A stretch of DNA of 64,000 bases, from positions 38,543 to 102,542 of the forward strand of contig JAFYCS010000077.1 of NCBI GenBank assembly GCA_017539565.1. Direction: 5' to 3'. The notes under the pieces were generated by a model. That model was not told the origin of the DNA and did not search any database. It saw only the letters and a program-made list of their open reading frames with translations. The stretch's first letter is position 1. The number at the start of each line of letters is the position of its first letter. Shown here piece by piece: positions 24,569-32,711 of this stretch. A program made the position numbers and the translations under genes. This DNA comes from Lachnospiraceae bacterium (lineage in GTDB: Bacteria > Bacillota > Clostridia > Lachnospirales > Lachnospiraceae).

Positions 24569-25900
24569 TTAGCCGCGGATATCCTTAACGTAGATCTGAA
24601 GGTGGATATTCTTGCCTGACATATTGGCTTCGTAATCACCTACGATACGGTCTACAACGGGCTGTATCTGAACATCCCCGTTATAAGGCAGTGCCACCAG
24701 CATCTGTCTGTTGGAGTAACGTGCGCAGACATCGCTTCTTCTTAAGCAGCTGAAGAGGGTCTGGTCCAGAACACCGATCGCCTTCTCCATATCATCTGCT
24801 GAAGGCAGATAACCCTCATCGGGAAGAAGATTGAGCAGCAGTGCCTCGAGCTTGATCTCTCCACGCTCAGCCTGACGGCAGAGATAATTGAATACATACT
24901 GGAATGCATAATAGTCAAGGACATAAGCACCTGTCTCAACATCGGTCCTGCGCAGCTTGTCATACAGCTCGTCAAGGCTGGCTATGCCGCCCTTTGCGGA
25001 AGCGCTCTGTGAGCTGAAGAAATGGTAGGAATTCTTACCGTTCTGCTTAACATGATAGAGAGCTTTGTCTGCCGCATTGTAAAGCAGGGGCAGGTTGTCA
25101 CCGTCTTCGGGTGCCATAGCGATACCTGCTGAAACAGAGGTATTACCTTCAAGCCTGAATGCTGCCAGCTTGGAATGCATTTCCTGAATGATGCCCTTTG
25201 CCTTACGGCCGATGGCATCCTTATCTTTCATAATGTCGATATATACGAGGAAGCAGTCACCGCCGATCCTGCAGAGTACATCTTCGGAATCGGTAAACAT
25301 CTTGATGACATCCGCAAGTGTCTTGATAACATTATCACCGGTGGTCATACCGAAGTTTAAGTTAACTGCCTTTAAGTTATCCACACCAAACAGCATCAGT
25401 GTTCCTTCGCTGCCTGCCTGGATCTTGCTGTCTATAAGTCCCCAGCCTGATTCTGCATTCATGACTCCCGTCATGGAATCGATCTTTGTATAATCCCTGG
25501 TTCCCACAGAGTCATTGGCAAAATGTCCGGAACGTTCAAGATTTAAGAATACCTGCTCCATTCTGAGCTGCAGGTCACTGGGGATAAAGGGTTTGATGAT
25601 ATAATCCAGAGCCCCTACTTCCTTGCATTTACGCTGGATCTCTTCTCCTACCTCAGCCGTAAGGATAACAAGAGGTATGTTCTTTGTCCTCTCATCTGCC
25701 TGGATACGTCTGATCACTTCAAATCCGTCCATGAAAGGCATATTGATATCCAGAAGGATAAGATCAGGTATTGTTGTTTCAAGAAACTTCATTGCATTCG
25801 GTCCCGAGCTGCAAGTGGAGAGTTTGTAGAGATTGCCCAAAGCTATTTTGGCGCAATCAATGTTGATCCTGTCATCGTCAACGATCAAAATGTGTTTCAT
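24569..25900 (-). CDS. Response regulator with two degenerate GGDEF domains
   Basis: A 443-residue protein. Residues 1-120 are a complete receiver domain (HILIVDDDRIN, phospho-acceptor in LILLDINMPFMDG, IIKPF). Residues 135-300 are a GGDEF fold whose active motif reads RIGGDCFLVY, with Glu replaced by Cys and Phe retained. Residues 315-443 resemble a second, further eroded GGDEF fold with SDVCARYSNRQMLVALP where (S/G)GDEF would be. Neither is expected to make c-di-GMP; a GTP- or dinucleotide-binding or dimerisation role is possible. It has its own promoter and terminator, so it is monocistronic. No histidine kinase is adjacent. Confidence 0.85.
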   Translation of the reverse strand: MKHILIVDDDRINIDCAKIALGNLYKLSTCSSGPNAMKFLETTIPDLILLDINMPFMDGFEVIRRIQADERTKNIPLVILTAEVGEEIQRKCKEVGALDYIIKPFIPSDLQLRMEQVFLNLERSGHFANDSVGTRDYTKIDSMTGVMNAESGWGLIDSKIQAGSEGTLMLFGVDNLKAVNLNFGMTTGDNVIKTLADVIKMFTDSEDVLCRIGGDCFLVYIDIMKDKDAIGRKAKGIIQEMHSKLAAFRLEGNTSVSAGIAMAPEDGDNLPLLYNAADKALYHVKQNGKNSYHFFSSQSASAKGGIASLDELYDKLRRTDVETGAYVLDYYAFQYVFNYLCRQAERGEIKLEALLLNLLPDEGYLPSADDMEKAIGVLDQTLFSCLRRSDVCARYSNRQMLVALPYNGDVQIQPVVDRIVGDYEANMSGKNIHLQIYVKDIRG

Positions 25901-25944
25901 AAAAATTCCTTTCTCCTTCCGGATTTAATTTGGTTGATAAAGTT

Positions 25945-25973
25945 ATTATATCTTTCCCCACCCCATTTAGCAA
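25945..25973 (-). promoter_or_regulatory. SigA promoter of the response-regulator gene
   Basis: -35 TTGCTA (25968-25973), a 17-bp spacer and -10 TATAAT (25945-25950), pointing to the start codon at 25900 and leaving a leader of about 40 nt. Confidence 0.75.
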
Positions 25974-25990
25974 GTGGGAAGAACTCAAAT

Positions 25991-27829
25991 TTATTCGCTC
26001 AGAAGCTTGGCTATGGTCCTGATATTCTCACGGTCCATCTGCTTGTAATCCACATTCCCGCCTGTGACCGCGTTCTCTTTCTCTGACAGTTTATCAAGCT
26101 CATCCCAGCTCACAAGGCAGGCATGCCGGCGTGCCTTGGCATTCTTGCTGATACGGATCTTCGGTCCTTCACCGCTCTCAGCCTGCTTCTTATACTCTTC
26201 GGCACGTTTCTGCCATTCTTCCTCTCCCATGCGCTGATAACCCATGGAAAAATGGAAGGCATTCCAGCGGCGGTGTTCCGTCTGCGCAAGTACCTCAAGC
26301 GTTTCGTCGTCAATATCATCCGCACCGTCCTTAAGCACGGTGCCCAGATAAGCTGAAAGGAAGTCTGCACTGGCCCTGCAGCTCATGCGGCTGAAGTAAT
26401 CCGCAGCCAGCCACTGCTTGCGCACGGATCCGTCGGGATCCTGATAAAAATGATTGATCTCCATAGCCTTCTCGTCCATATCCCCTCCGAAGAGAGTCTC
26501 CAGATCATGCAGGCTGTATGTAATACTTTCCTCATTGGGATGATAGCAGACCACGCTGCCTTCACAGCATACGTATACAGGTAAGCTGCGGCCCGCTTTG
26601 GTTAGCAGCTCCATTATCTCTTCCGCCAGCTCACGGGACTTCTGCTGCGCTCCTATGCATACAACGATATACTTAAGAGACATTGCATGTTCTTCAAGAT
26701 AGGTACAGAAATCCCTGCTTCTGCCGCCCTTTGCATGAAATTCAATATCATAATTCTCAAGCATCGCCGCATAACGTTTCTGATAGAAACCGTCATGCTT
26801 ACCGTATTCCGGATCGAAAACATCCATATGGAAAGTACTGCCCTCGAACTGCCCGTTGGCTACTATCTTGCGCAATACCTCCTGACCTATGCGTCCGAAG
26901 CCCACCATCAGTACTTCCATATCCCCGGTGGCCAGTCCGTTTTCGTTAAAGCTTAATTCATTGCAGAGCGGGAACTTCTGTATCAGCAGTCTCGCTATAA
27001 GCTCTGCAGAATCAAAGACCTGAACATCACCGTATCCGTAATGTTCTCCCAATGCCTGAAGTGTATTACCGTGACGTTCTTCCCTTCCCAGAAGCACAAG
27101 CGAAGTATTCTTAGGCGGGACTTTTGCTTTCTCCAGAAGCCTCCTGAGACGCAGCGCATAGTTATAGTTTGCCTCACCGTCAGGTGATATCGCAAATACC
27201 TTAAGACGGCCTCTGCGCTCTGTGATGGAAATACAGTCCAGGAAACCTTCCTGCGGCTGTGTGGACATATCATCGGAAAGAAGCAGGGCTTTCATCTGAC
27301 GTATCGCCAGCTCCTGCGCAGCCGTAGCCTGTCCCACGAACACTACCGAATAGCGGCGGTTGGATGTCATATGACGTCCCATGGTGATGGAACTGTCGGT
27401 GATACCGTAGATCAGCTCCACATCACGGATATTTAACAGCCACAGCTGAAGCTTTCTGGCCGCACCTTTCCCAAGGGTAAGGATGGCCGCACTGGCCATG
27501 GAGTAATATGCAAGGAAATGTGTCAGCCAAAAGAACAGATACCAGGTATCAGGCGCGTATCCGCGGTCCTCCAGCATCTGGGCAAATACCTTTTCGTTGT
27601 TCATACCCACGAACATTCGCCCGACATCTACAAGGGTCTTGAACATACCTGAAGTATCTTCCAGGACGTTTCTTCCCTCCGTGGCATAACTGAAGCCGTA
27701 GATTATTATACCGCCTGTCGTGGCCAGGAAGAACGCGATGCCGGTAACCCGCTCACGTTTATCCTGCTCCAGTGCGATATAAAGTATAAGGGCTACAAAT
27801 ACTGCCGCCGACAGTAATATCACGACCAT
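25991..27829 (-). CDS. Membrane protein with two TrkA-N-like Rossmann domains and a C-terminal RyR-type domain
   Basis: A 612-residue partner of the K+ channel encoded just upstream; the genes overlap by 10 bp. There are membrane segments at about residues 2-20, 31-49 and 96-120, but no TVGYG pore sequence. Two Rossmann domains follow: ELIYGITDSS near 138 and the canonical MVGFGRIGQEV at 308-318. The last 100 residues (EHRRWNAFHFSMGYQ, then KARRHACLVSWDEL, then KQMDRENIRTIAKLL) match the RyR-repeat pattern of tryptophan, a late His and a closing Asp-rich helix. It is probably a gating or ligand-sensing subunit of the channel. The RyR assignment rests on motif similarity only. Confidence 0.72.
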   Translation of the reverse strand: MVVILLSAAVFVALILYIALEQDKRERVTGIAFFLATTGGIIIYGFSYATEGRNVLEDTSGMFKTLVDVGRMFVGMNNEKVFAQMLEDRGYAPDTWYLFFWLTHFLAYYSMASAAILTLGKGAARKLQLWLLNIRDVELIYGITDSSITMGRHMTSNRRYSVVFVGQATAAQELAIRQMKALLLSDDMSTQPQEGFLDCISITERRGRLKVFAISPDGEANYNYALRLRRLLEKAKVPPKNTSLVLLGREERHGNTLQALGEHYGYGDVQVFDSAELIARLLIQKFPLCNELSFNENGLATGDMEVLMVGFGRIGQEVLRKIVANGQFEGSTFHMDVFDPEYGKHDGFYQKRYAAMLENYDIEFHAKGGRSRDFCTYLEEHAMSLKYIVVCIGAQQKSRELAEEIMELLTKAGRSLPVYVCCEGSVVCYHPNEESITYSLHDLETLFGGDMDEKAMEINHFYQDPDGSVRKQWLAADYFSRMSCRASADFLSAYLGTVLKDGADDIDDETLEVLAQTEHRRWNAFHFSMGYQRMGEEEWQKRAEEYKKQAESGEGPKIRISKNAKARRHACLVSWDELDKLSEKENAVTGGNVDYKQMDRENIRTIAKLLSE

Positions 27830-29409
27830 GCTTTTTTAACCTCCCCCAGAACCTCCCAGGCTGAATCATCAAGTGCTTTTTCCTGCCCGCTCAGCTTTTC
27901 ATACGGTACTATAAGCGTATGCTTTCGCTTTGAATTATCACGCACAGGCGCATACTCCCAGTTGTTCATGACGTGGAAACGCACCCAGCGCTTATGCTCA
28001 AGCCTGCGGCATTCTTCTTTCTGCTCCGCATTAAGCGAAGTATACTTCTCATAAGCGCGCTCGCATAACTCAGGAGTGAGTTTCTCCATCTCCTCTCCCT
28101 TAAGGAGCATACGCACCTTTGCGGGCAGATGGTCTGCTGCCGCTATATTTGACTGACGGTGGAATTCCGAAAGCTCGCCGAAGCGGCAGCCTCCTCCCAC
28201 CTTGCTGCTGTACAGATCGTTTAAAAGTACCGCAGTGCTGTTTAAGTGATCCTTGAGTACCATCTCAGGTGCCAGTACCCTTTCATCATCACCAAAGGAC
28301 CTGCACCTGCTGTCGCCTTCTTTGGGTACACATACGTCTACCGTCGCATGTATCACAAAATAACGGAACAGTTCATCCACATTCCTTAAGTTCTCCTCCG
28401 GATCGTCATCGCAGAATATGATACGGTCGGCGTTTGCCAGCAGTTCCGGAGATGCATTCCAGTCCTTCTCTTCAATGATCAGGCTGTCTTTTTCATCCGA
28501 TACCACACCCACGCTTATGACCTGCCCCATGGCATAATGATCGTTGATAAAGCGTTCCCAGTCTCCGAAAGCATGGTACTCAAGCACCTGCCCTTCGGGC
28601 ATTATATTTATCAGCATGGCACGTTCCATAAGGCGTCTTGCCTGCCTGCCGCTGCCCACTATCAGAAAGACCTTCTCTCCCTCTGTGGGCGGATTGTCTA
28701 TCCAGTAGCTTCTTGCAGTGTTATCGGTACGGTTGAAGAGTACCATCTGCTCAGGCAGATGTTCCGGAGCATGCTCCGTCTCACAGCAGACCTTCAGCTT
28801 ATCCCTGCCGTAATTTTCCAGCAGTCTGCTGCCCTTGGCATAATTCTCCCAGCCGTTATCCCCCATGAAAAACACATGGGCAGAGGCATTCTTTCTCTGC
28901 CTGCGTACCACCTGCGCCACTGAAGCATCTATCAGGACAAAACGTCCCTTTTCGGAAAAATACTCCTGTGACAGGCTTTCGTAACTATTACAGAATATGC
29001 TTACACTTTCCGGCTCTTCCTTTGCAAGTCTTTCGGCAAGGTATACCGTACGTTCGTTAAGTTCAGAAAATATATACCAATCTCTCTTCTGGTAGCGCCA
29101 TAAATAAAACCTGGGAAGCATCCTTCCGAAGAAAAGTGAAAAAAGCAGTCCCAGCAGGAAAGTAAGAACGCCCGCACTCGAGATCATCATCACGGCACCG
29201 ATGACTTTACCGAATCCCGTTGCGGGAGTAACGTCACCGTAACCCACCGTAGTGAGCGTAGCCAGCAGATACCATGCTGCATCCCCGATGCTCTGTATAC
29301 GTCCGTCACCGGTCCCGCCTACACTCTCTGCCACAAACAAGAGCAGAAGGAGTATCACATATGACAGGATGATGCCGAAGATTATGCGTTTGATACGTTT
29401 CCTGTTCAT
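27820..29409 (-). CDS. Two-helix potassium channel with Rossmann domains and C-terminal RyR domain
   Basis: About 529 residues. TM1 is at residues 8-28, the pore helix and selectivity filter TLTTVGYGDVTP at about 52-62, and TM2 at 67-95: a complete ion-channel module. Two RCK/TrkA-N-like Rossmann segments follow (WYIFSELNERT near 110 and FLIVGSGRQARRL near 250). The C-terminal 75 residues read EHKRWVRFHVMNNWEYAPVR, KHTLIVPYEKLSGQEKA, a convincing RyR domain. The start is the second ATG (29407-29409), 6 nt from AGAGGA; the first ATG abuts the ribosome site. It follows the GH10 gene by 12 bp. Bacterial RyR domains have been proposed to sense nucleotide-derived ligands, so this could be a metabolite-gated K+ channel. 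Confidence 0.85.
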   Translation of the reverse strand: MNRKRIKRIIFGIILSYVILLLLLFVAESVGGTGDGRIQSIGDAAWYLLATLTTVGYGDVTPATGFGKVIGAVMMISSAGVLTFLLGLLFSLFFGRMLPRFYLWRYQKRDWYIFSELNERTVYLAERLAKEEPESVSIFCNSYESLSQEYFSEKGRFVLIDASVAQVVRRQRKNASAHVFFMGDNGWENYAKGSRLLENYGRDKLKVCCETEHAPEHLPEQMVLFNRTDNTARSYWIDNPPTEGEKVFLIVGSGRQARRLMERAMLINIMPEGQVLEYHAFGDWERFINDHYAMGQVISVGVVSDEKDSLIIEEKDWNASPELLANADRIIFCDDDPEENLRNVDELFRYFVIHATVDVCVPKEGDSRCRSFGDDERVLAPEMVLKDHLNSTAVLLNDLYSSKVGGGCRFGELSEFHRQSNIAAADHLPAKVRMLLKGEEMEKLTPELCERAYEKYTSLNAEQKEECRRLEHKRWVRFHVMNNWEYAPVRDNSKRKHTLIVPYEKLSGQEKALDDSAWEVLGEVKKAWS

Positions 29410-29421
29410 CTTCATTCCTCT

Positions 29422-31371
29422 TTAGAATGTCCTTAAGGACTCATAAACACGTCCGTCTTTTTCAACCTGCTTAAGGAAGCGGTCGGACTCTCCGGCAAGC
29501 TCCTCGATCAGGTCGGTATCGATATTGTGGCCGGTATTTGAATACATTACCAGCTTGCAGTGAGCCAGCTGCTTAGCTGTCCTCATCATAAGCTCCGGTG
29601 TACTGATGGGATCATCGACTGCTCCCAGTATCAGCGTAGGCGTTTTTATGGTATGGAGCATCTCGCAGAGTTTCTCTTCGGTCTTATACTTAAGCAGCGG
29701 CCTGCCGTAATCGATAGCCTTCTCCCTGGGATCCGGCTCGGGATTTCTTGCGATATGCTTCTCACGTCTTAAGCGGCGCTGCTCGCGTGCGGGATCATTA
29801 TCAATGGGGGGATCCATGGGCGGAACTTCTTTAAGGATACCGGAAAGCACCATCTGGCGCATGCTCATAGCCCCCTCTGCCAGTGAGTGGGGTCCGGGAA
29901 CACAGGCGATGAAGCCCTTAACACGCTCCGGATCATTTATGCAGAGATGCCAGCCTATGCCTGCCCCGTGGGATGCGCCCATATAGAAGAACTTATCTAC
30001 CTTCATCTTGTCGGCAACCCTTACAACGTCCTTTGCAAAAACGTCATACCACTTATCGCCGTAATCTTCGGTAACGTAAGAAGAAGGTGCAAAGCCGCGA
30101 AGCGTGATACAGATCACATGATACCCCATGAACGCCAGTGTCTGCTGAAGTCCCATAGGATAAAAGCCCATCTGTGCGGAGAAAATGTATTTATCTCCCC
30201 AGCCGAATTCCTCGTAAGCAAGCCTTACCCCGGGCTCAACTTCCACATAGTGATAATTAAGCTTACGCTGTGCTGCTCCGTATGATTCGGGCACATGTGT
30301 CTCATATTCGGAATCCGGATATGATGCTTCCCATTTATCGATCCGGGACTCATCCACAACGGTCTTAAGCACACTGTAATATGCTTCCTTTGCCTTTGCC
30401 TTTCCTTCAAACAGAAGGGGATGACTGGTCTCGCGGCGGAAGCCCGAAAGCCAGCTGTCTTCATCACGCAGGTTCCATATGGTAACTGCGGTGATATTAA
30501 CCTTGCCCTCATCCTTTGCCTTCACCAGTATGGAGAAAAGCTCCGCATATCTGTCTGCCAGTGCCTTCATTGACTCTTCCGAAGGGTCGGCATTATGGAT
30601 ATCCAGCTCTGTAAGCTGTACCTCAAGGCCCAGCTCTCCGTACATATACAGTGCAGTCTTGTATTCCTCCATCGTAGGAGTATCCATGAGAAGATGGGAC
30701 TGCATGCCCATACCGTCTATCAGGCCTTTTTCTATAAGGGGTTTTAAGATCTTTTCGATTATCAGATCCCTCTTCCAGTCCTCGTAGGTATTGTAATCAT
30801 TATAGAAGAGGCTTACCCCGGGTGCAGCATACTTACGTGCTGATTCGAAAGCCTTGATGATAAAGTCGTTACCGATGGTCTGTGTCCAGAGTGATTTTCT
30901 GAAATCACCGTCGTTAATGGCTTCGTTAACAACATCCCAGGCATAGATGACACCGGGATAGTTTTCCTGAACGAAGGTAAGTACGCCCTTGATGTATCCG
31001 TCCAGTCTGGCGATCATGGTATCTCTGTCTGCAAGCCCTGCAAACTCATCATAGTTCTTGTAGAAGAACCATCTGGGTGTCTGTCCGTGCCATACCAGTG
31101 TATGTCCGCGCATGCCTATGCCGTTCTTTTTTGCAAATTCAAGATAGGGGATCGCAAAATCAAACTGAAGCTTGGGTTCCAGGTTATACTTCTCAGGTTC
31201 GCTCCTGTTGGCCTCGCTGTCCAGGAAATACATCGGTTTCATATCATTTTCGCAGGTAAAGCTGTTGTACTGGTCGAGAAGCAGTCTGGTATGTGCCGGT
31301 GTCTCCAGATTGGCGCGGGATATAGCCGCCCCCATCTTAAATCGGTCCTTAAAGGCTGTTTTCAGTTCCAT
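29422..31371 (-). CDS. Intracellular GH10 xylanase fused to an alpha/beta-hydrolase esterase
   Basis: A 649-residue bifunctional enzyme. Residues 1-340 are GH10: acid/base Glu150 in WDVVNEAIND, nucleophile Glu255 in QLTELDIHN, and substrate-site GHTLVWHGQTP. Residues 370-649 are an alpha/beta hydrolase with nucleophile Ser467 (GASHG), acid Asp586/587 (GAVDDP) and His615 (NTGHN). There is no signal peptide, so it should degrade imported xylo-oligosaccharides, removing acyl groups (acetyl or feruloyl, not distinguishable) in the same protein. AGGAGG supports the start. It is followed directly by the K+ channel pair. Confidence 0.88.
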   Translation of the reverse strand: MELKTAFKDRFKMGAAISRANLETPAHTRLLLDQYNSFTCENDMKPMYFLDSEANRSEPEKYNLEPKLQFDFAIPYLEFAKKNGIGMRGHTLVWHGQTPRWFFYKNYDEFAGLADRDTMIARLDGYIKGVLTFVQENYPGVIYAWDVVNEAINDGDFRKSLWTQTIGNDFIIKAFESARKYAAPGVSLFYNDYNTYEDWKRDLIIEKILKPLIEKGLIDGMGMQSHLLMDTPTMEEYKTALYMYGELGLEVQLTELDIHNADPSEESMKALADRYAELFSILVKAKDEGKVNITAVTIWNLRDEDSWLSGFRRETSHPLLFEGKAKAKEAYYSVLKTVVDESRIDKWEASYPDSEYETHVPESYGAAQRKLNYHYVEVEPGVRLAYEEFGWGDKYIFSAQMGFYPMGLQQTLAFMGYHVICITLRGFAPSSYVTEDYGDKWYDVFAKDVVRVADKMKVDKFFYMGASHGAGIGWHLCINDPERVKGFIACVPGPHSLAEGAMSMRQMVLSGILKEVPPMDPPIDNDPAREQRRLRREKHIARNPEPDPREKAIDYGRPLLKYKTEEKLCEMLHTIKTPTLILGAVDDPISTPELMMRTAKQLAHCKLVMYSNTGHNIDTDLIEELAGESDRFLKQVEKDGRVYESLRTF

Positions 31372-31405
31372 GTTCTTTCCTCCTGACTAATTATACTTTA
31401 AAATA

Positions 31406-31807
31406 TCATTCACAGTCTGACTCTTCATTCAGACTGATCTTTTCATTCTTAGCAATAAGCTCTCTTTTGAGCTTTTCCATCTCTTCGATCTCTCTTTTCA
31501 GCTTGGGATATGTAAGCCTGTCCTTAATGAAAAAGTAGAATGCGCTTACGATAAGGAATAATGACAGCAGCGTGCTGAAGGATTCCGACACGCCTAAAAC
31601 GGGAAGCGCTTTATAGACTGTAGCCGCACTGCCCACCAAAGATACGATGGTACGTAAAAAAGAAAGATGCGTCTGTTCCACCGCAAGCTTTGAATTGCTA
31701 AACGCCAGATCAGTACGCAGAATGGAAAGCCCTGTTCTTTCATGGGAAAGCTCGGTACGCTCCAGCGCCAGCTCATGATCGCTCAATGCGATCTTTTCGT
31801 TATCCAT
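31406..31807 (-). CDS. DUF202-like small membrane protein
   Basis: 133 residues. The first 50 form a charged helix with a repeated ER(T)(E/G)LS pattern (LALERTELSHERTGLSILRT). The DUF202-like core is EQTHLSFLRTIVSLVGSAA, and a second hydrophobic helix is LLSLFLIVSAFYFFI. The C-terminus is a charged coiled coil (KREIEEMEKLKRELIAKNEK). Function unknown. AGAGGGG precedes the start. It lies 34 bp upstream of the GH10 gene in the same direction, so it may belong to that operon. Confidence 0.72.
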   Translation of the reverse strand: MDNEKIALSDHELALERTELSHERTGLSILRTDLAFSNSKLAVEQTHLSFLRTIVSLVGSAATVYKALPVLGVSESFSTLLSLFLIVSAFYFFIKDRLTYPKLKREIEEMEKLKRELIAKNEKISLNEESDCE

Positions 31808-31831
31808 ATAACCCCTCTCAGATTTAAGACC

Positions 31832-31862
31832 GGTAACCCCGGCTGATCCGGCCGGAGTTACC
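31832..31862 (-). terminator. Inverted repeat after the SDR gene
   Basis: GGTAACTCCGGC and GCCGGGGTTACC pair over 12 bp (one G-U) around a 7-nt loop on the minus strand, 18 bp after the SDR stop codon. There is no real U-tract (TCTTAAATC), so it may be an mRNA 3'-end stabiliser or attenuator ahead of the DUF202 gene. Confidence 0.5.
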
Positions 31863-31879
31863 GCCTCAGTTTTATTTTA

Positions 31880-32656
31880 TTACATGCAGGTGTAGCCGCC
31901 GTCAACGGGCAGGATAACACCTGTTACATAAGTCGAAGCCTTGCTTGCAAGGAAGATCGTGGTAGAATCCAGCTCGCCTTCTTTTCCGTAACGTTCCATC
32001 GGTATCATGGTCTTTGCGTTCTGCTGGAAGAAATCGCTGTCCAGGGTTTCCTGGGTAAGCGGTGTATAGAAGTAACCGGGACAGATAGCATTAACTGTGA
32101 TGTTATACTTGCCCCACTCTGCTGCCAGCGCACGTGTAAGGTTTACTACGCCGCCCTTTGCTGCATGATAAGGTGCGGAGCCTGCGATCTTATTACCTAC
32201 CATACCGTACATTGAAGAGATGTTGATCACGCGGCCGTACTTTGCCGGGATCATAGCCTTCTTGGCAACAGAACGTGCAACCTTAAAGCTGCCGAAAAGA
32301 TCGATCTGCATCTCATTATCAAACTGCTCATCGGTAACATCCTCTGCAGGTGCAACTGCACCGGTACCTGCATTGTTTACCAGGATGTCAATGCGTCCGA
32401 ATTCCTTCATCACTTCATCAACAGCTGCCTCAACATTAGCTGTATCTGTGATGTCACACTTGATGCCAAGTGCCTTTACGCCAAATTCTTTGCTGATCTC
32501 TGCTGCAACCTCGTCCACCTTTTCCTTGCGGCGTGCCATTACGACGATGTTTGCATTCTGATTAGCCAGTGCTTTTGCCATCTGAACTCCCAGACCCCCT
32601 GATGCCCCCGTAATGATTGCTGTCTGTCCGCTCAGATCAAAATAATTTTGTGCCAT
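31880..32656 (-). CDS. Short-chain dehydrogenase/reductase (gluconate 5-dehydrogenase-like)
   Basis: A 258-residue classical SDR. The cofactor turn TGASGGLG is near residue 16, NNAGTG near 90, and the catalytic tetrad is Asn, Ser (INISSMYG), Tyr-x3-Lys (APYHAAKGG). The end VTGVILPVDGGYTCM is typical. It uses NAD(P)H, probably on a sugar acid or polyol. The frame runs on upstream, but the ATG at 32654-32656 follows AGGAGG by 10 nt and starts MAQNYFDLSGQTAIITGASG, the normal SDR beginning. It sits between the vWA operon and the xylanase genes. Confidence 0.88.
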   Translation of the reverse strand: MAQNYFDLSGQTAIITGASGGLGVQMAKALANQNANIVVMARRKEKVDEVAAEISKEFGVKALGIKCDITDTANVEAAVDEVMKEFGRIDILVNNAGTGAVAPAEDVTDEQFDNEMQIDLFGSFKVARSVAKKAMIPAKYGRVINISSMYGMVGNKIAGSAPYHAAKGGVVNLTRALAAEWGKYNITVNAICPGYFYTPLTQETLDSDFFQQNAKTMIPMERYGKEGELDSTTIFLASKASTYVTGVILPVDGGYTCM

Positions 32657-32688
32657 TACTGAAAAACCTCCTGTGTGTAGTTGATATT

Positions 32689-32710
32689 TTATCGGGATGA
32701 CCCCCGATAA
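32689..32710 (-). terminator. Weak hairpin at the end of the vWA/MoxR operon
   Basis: TTATCGGG and CCCGATAA form an 8-bp stem directly after the stop codon at 32712, followed by AAATATC rather than T. Probably a partial end of the long operon. Confidence 0.4.
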
Positions 32711-32711
32711 T

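Noticed and set aside
25991..27829. Second K+ channel pore
   Set aside because: The three membrane segments carry no TxGYG-type filter, so it is treated as an accessory subunit.
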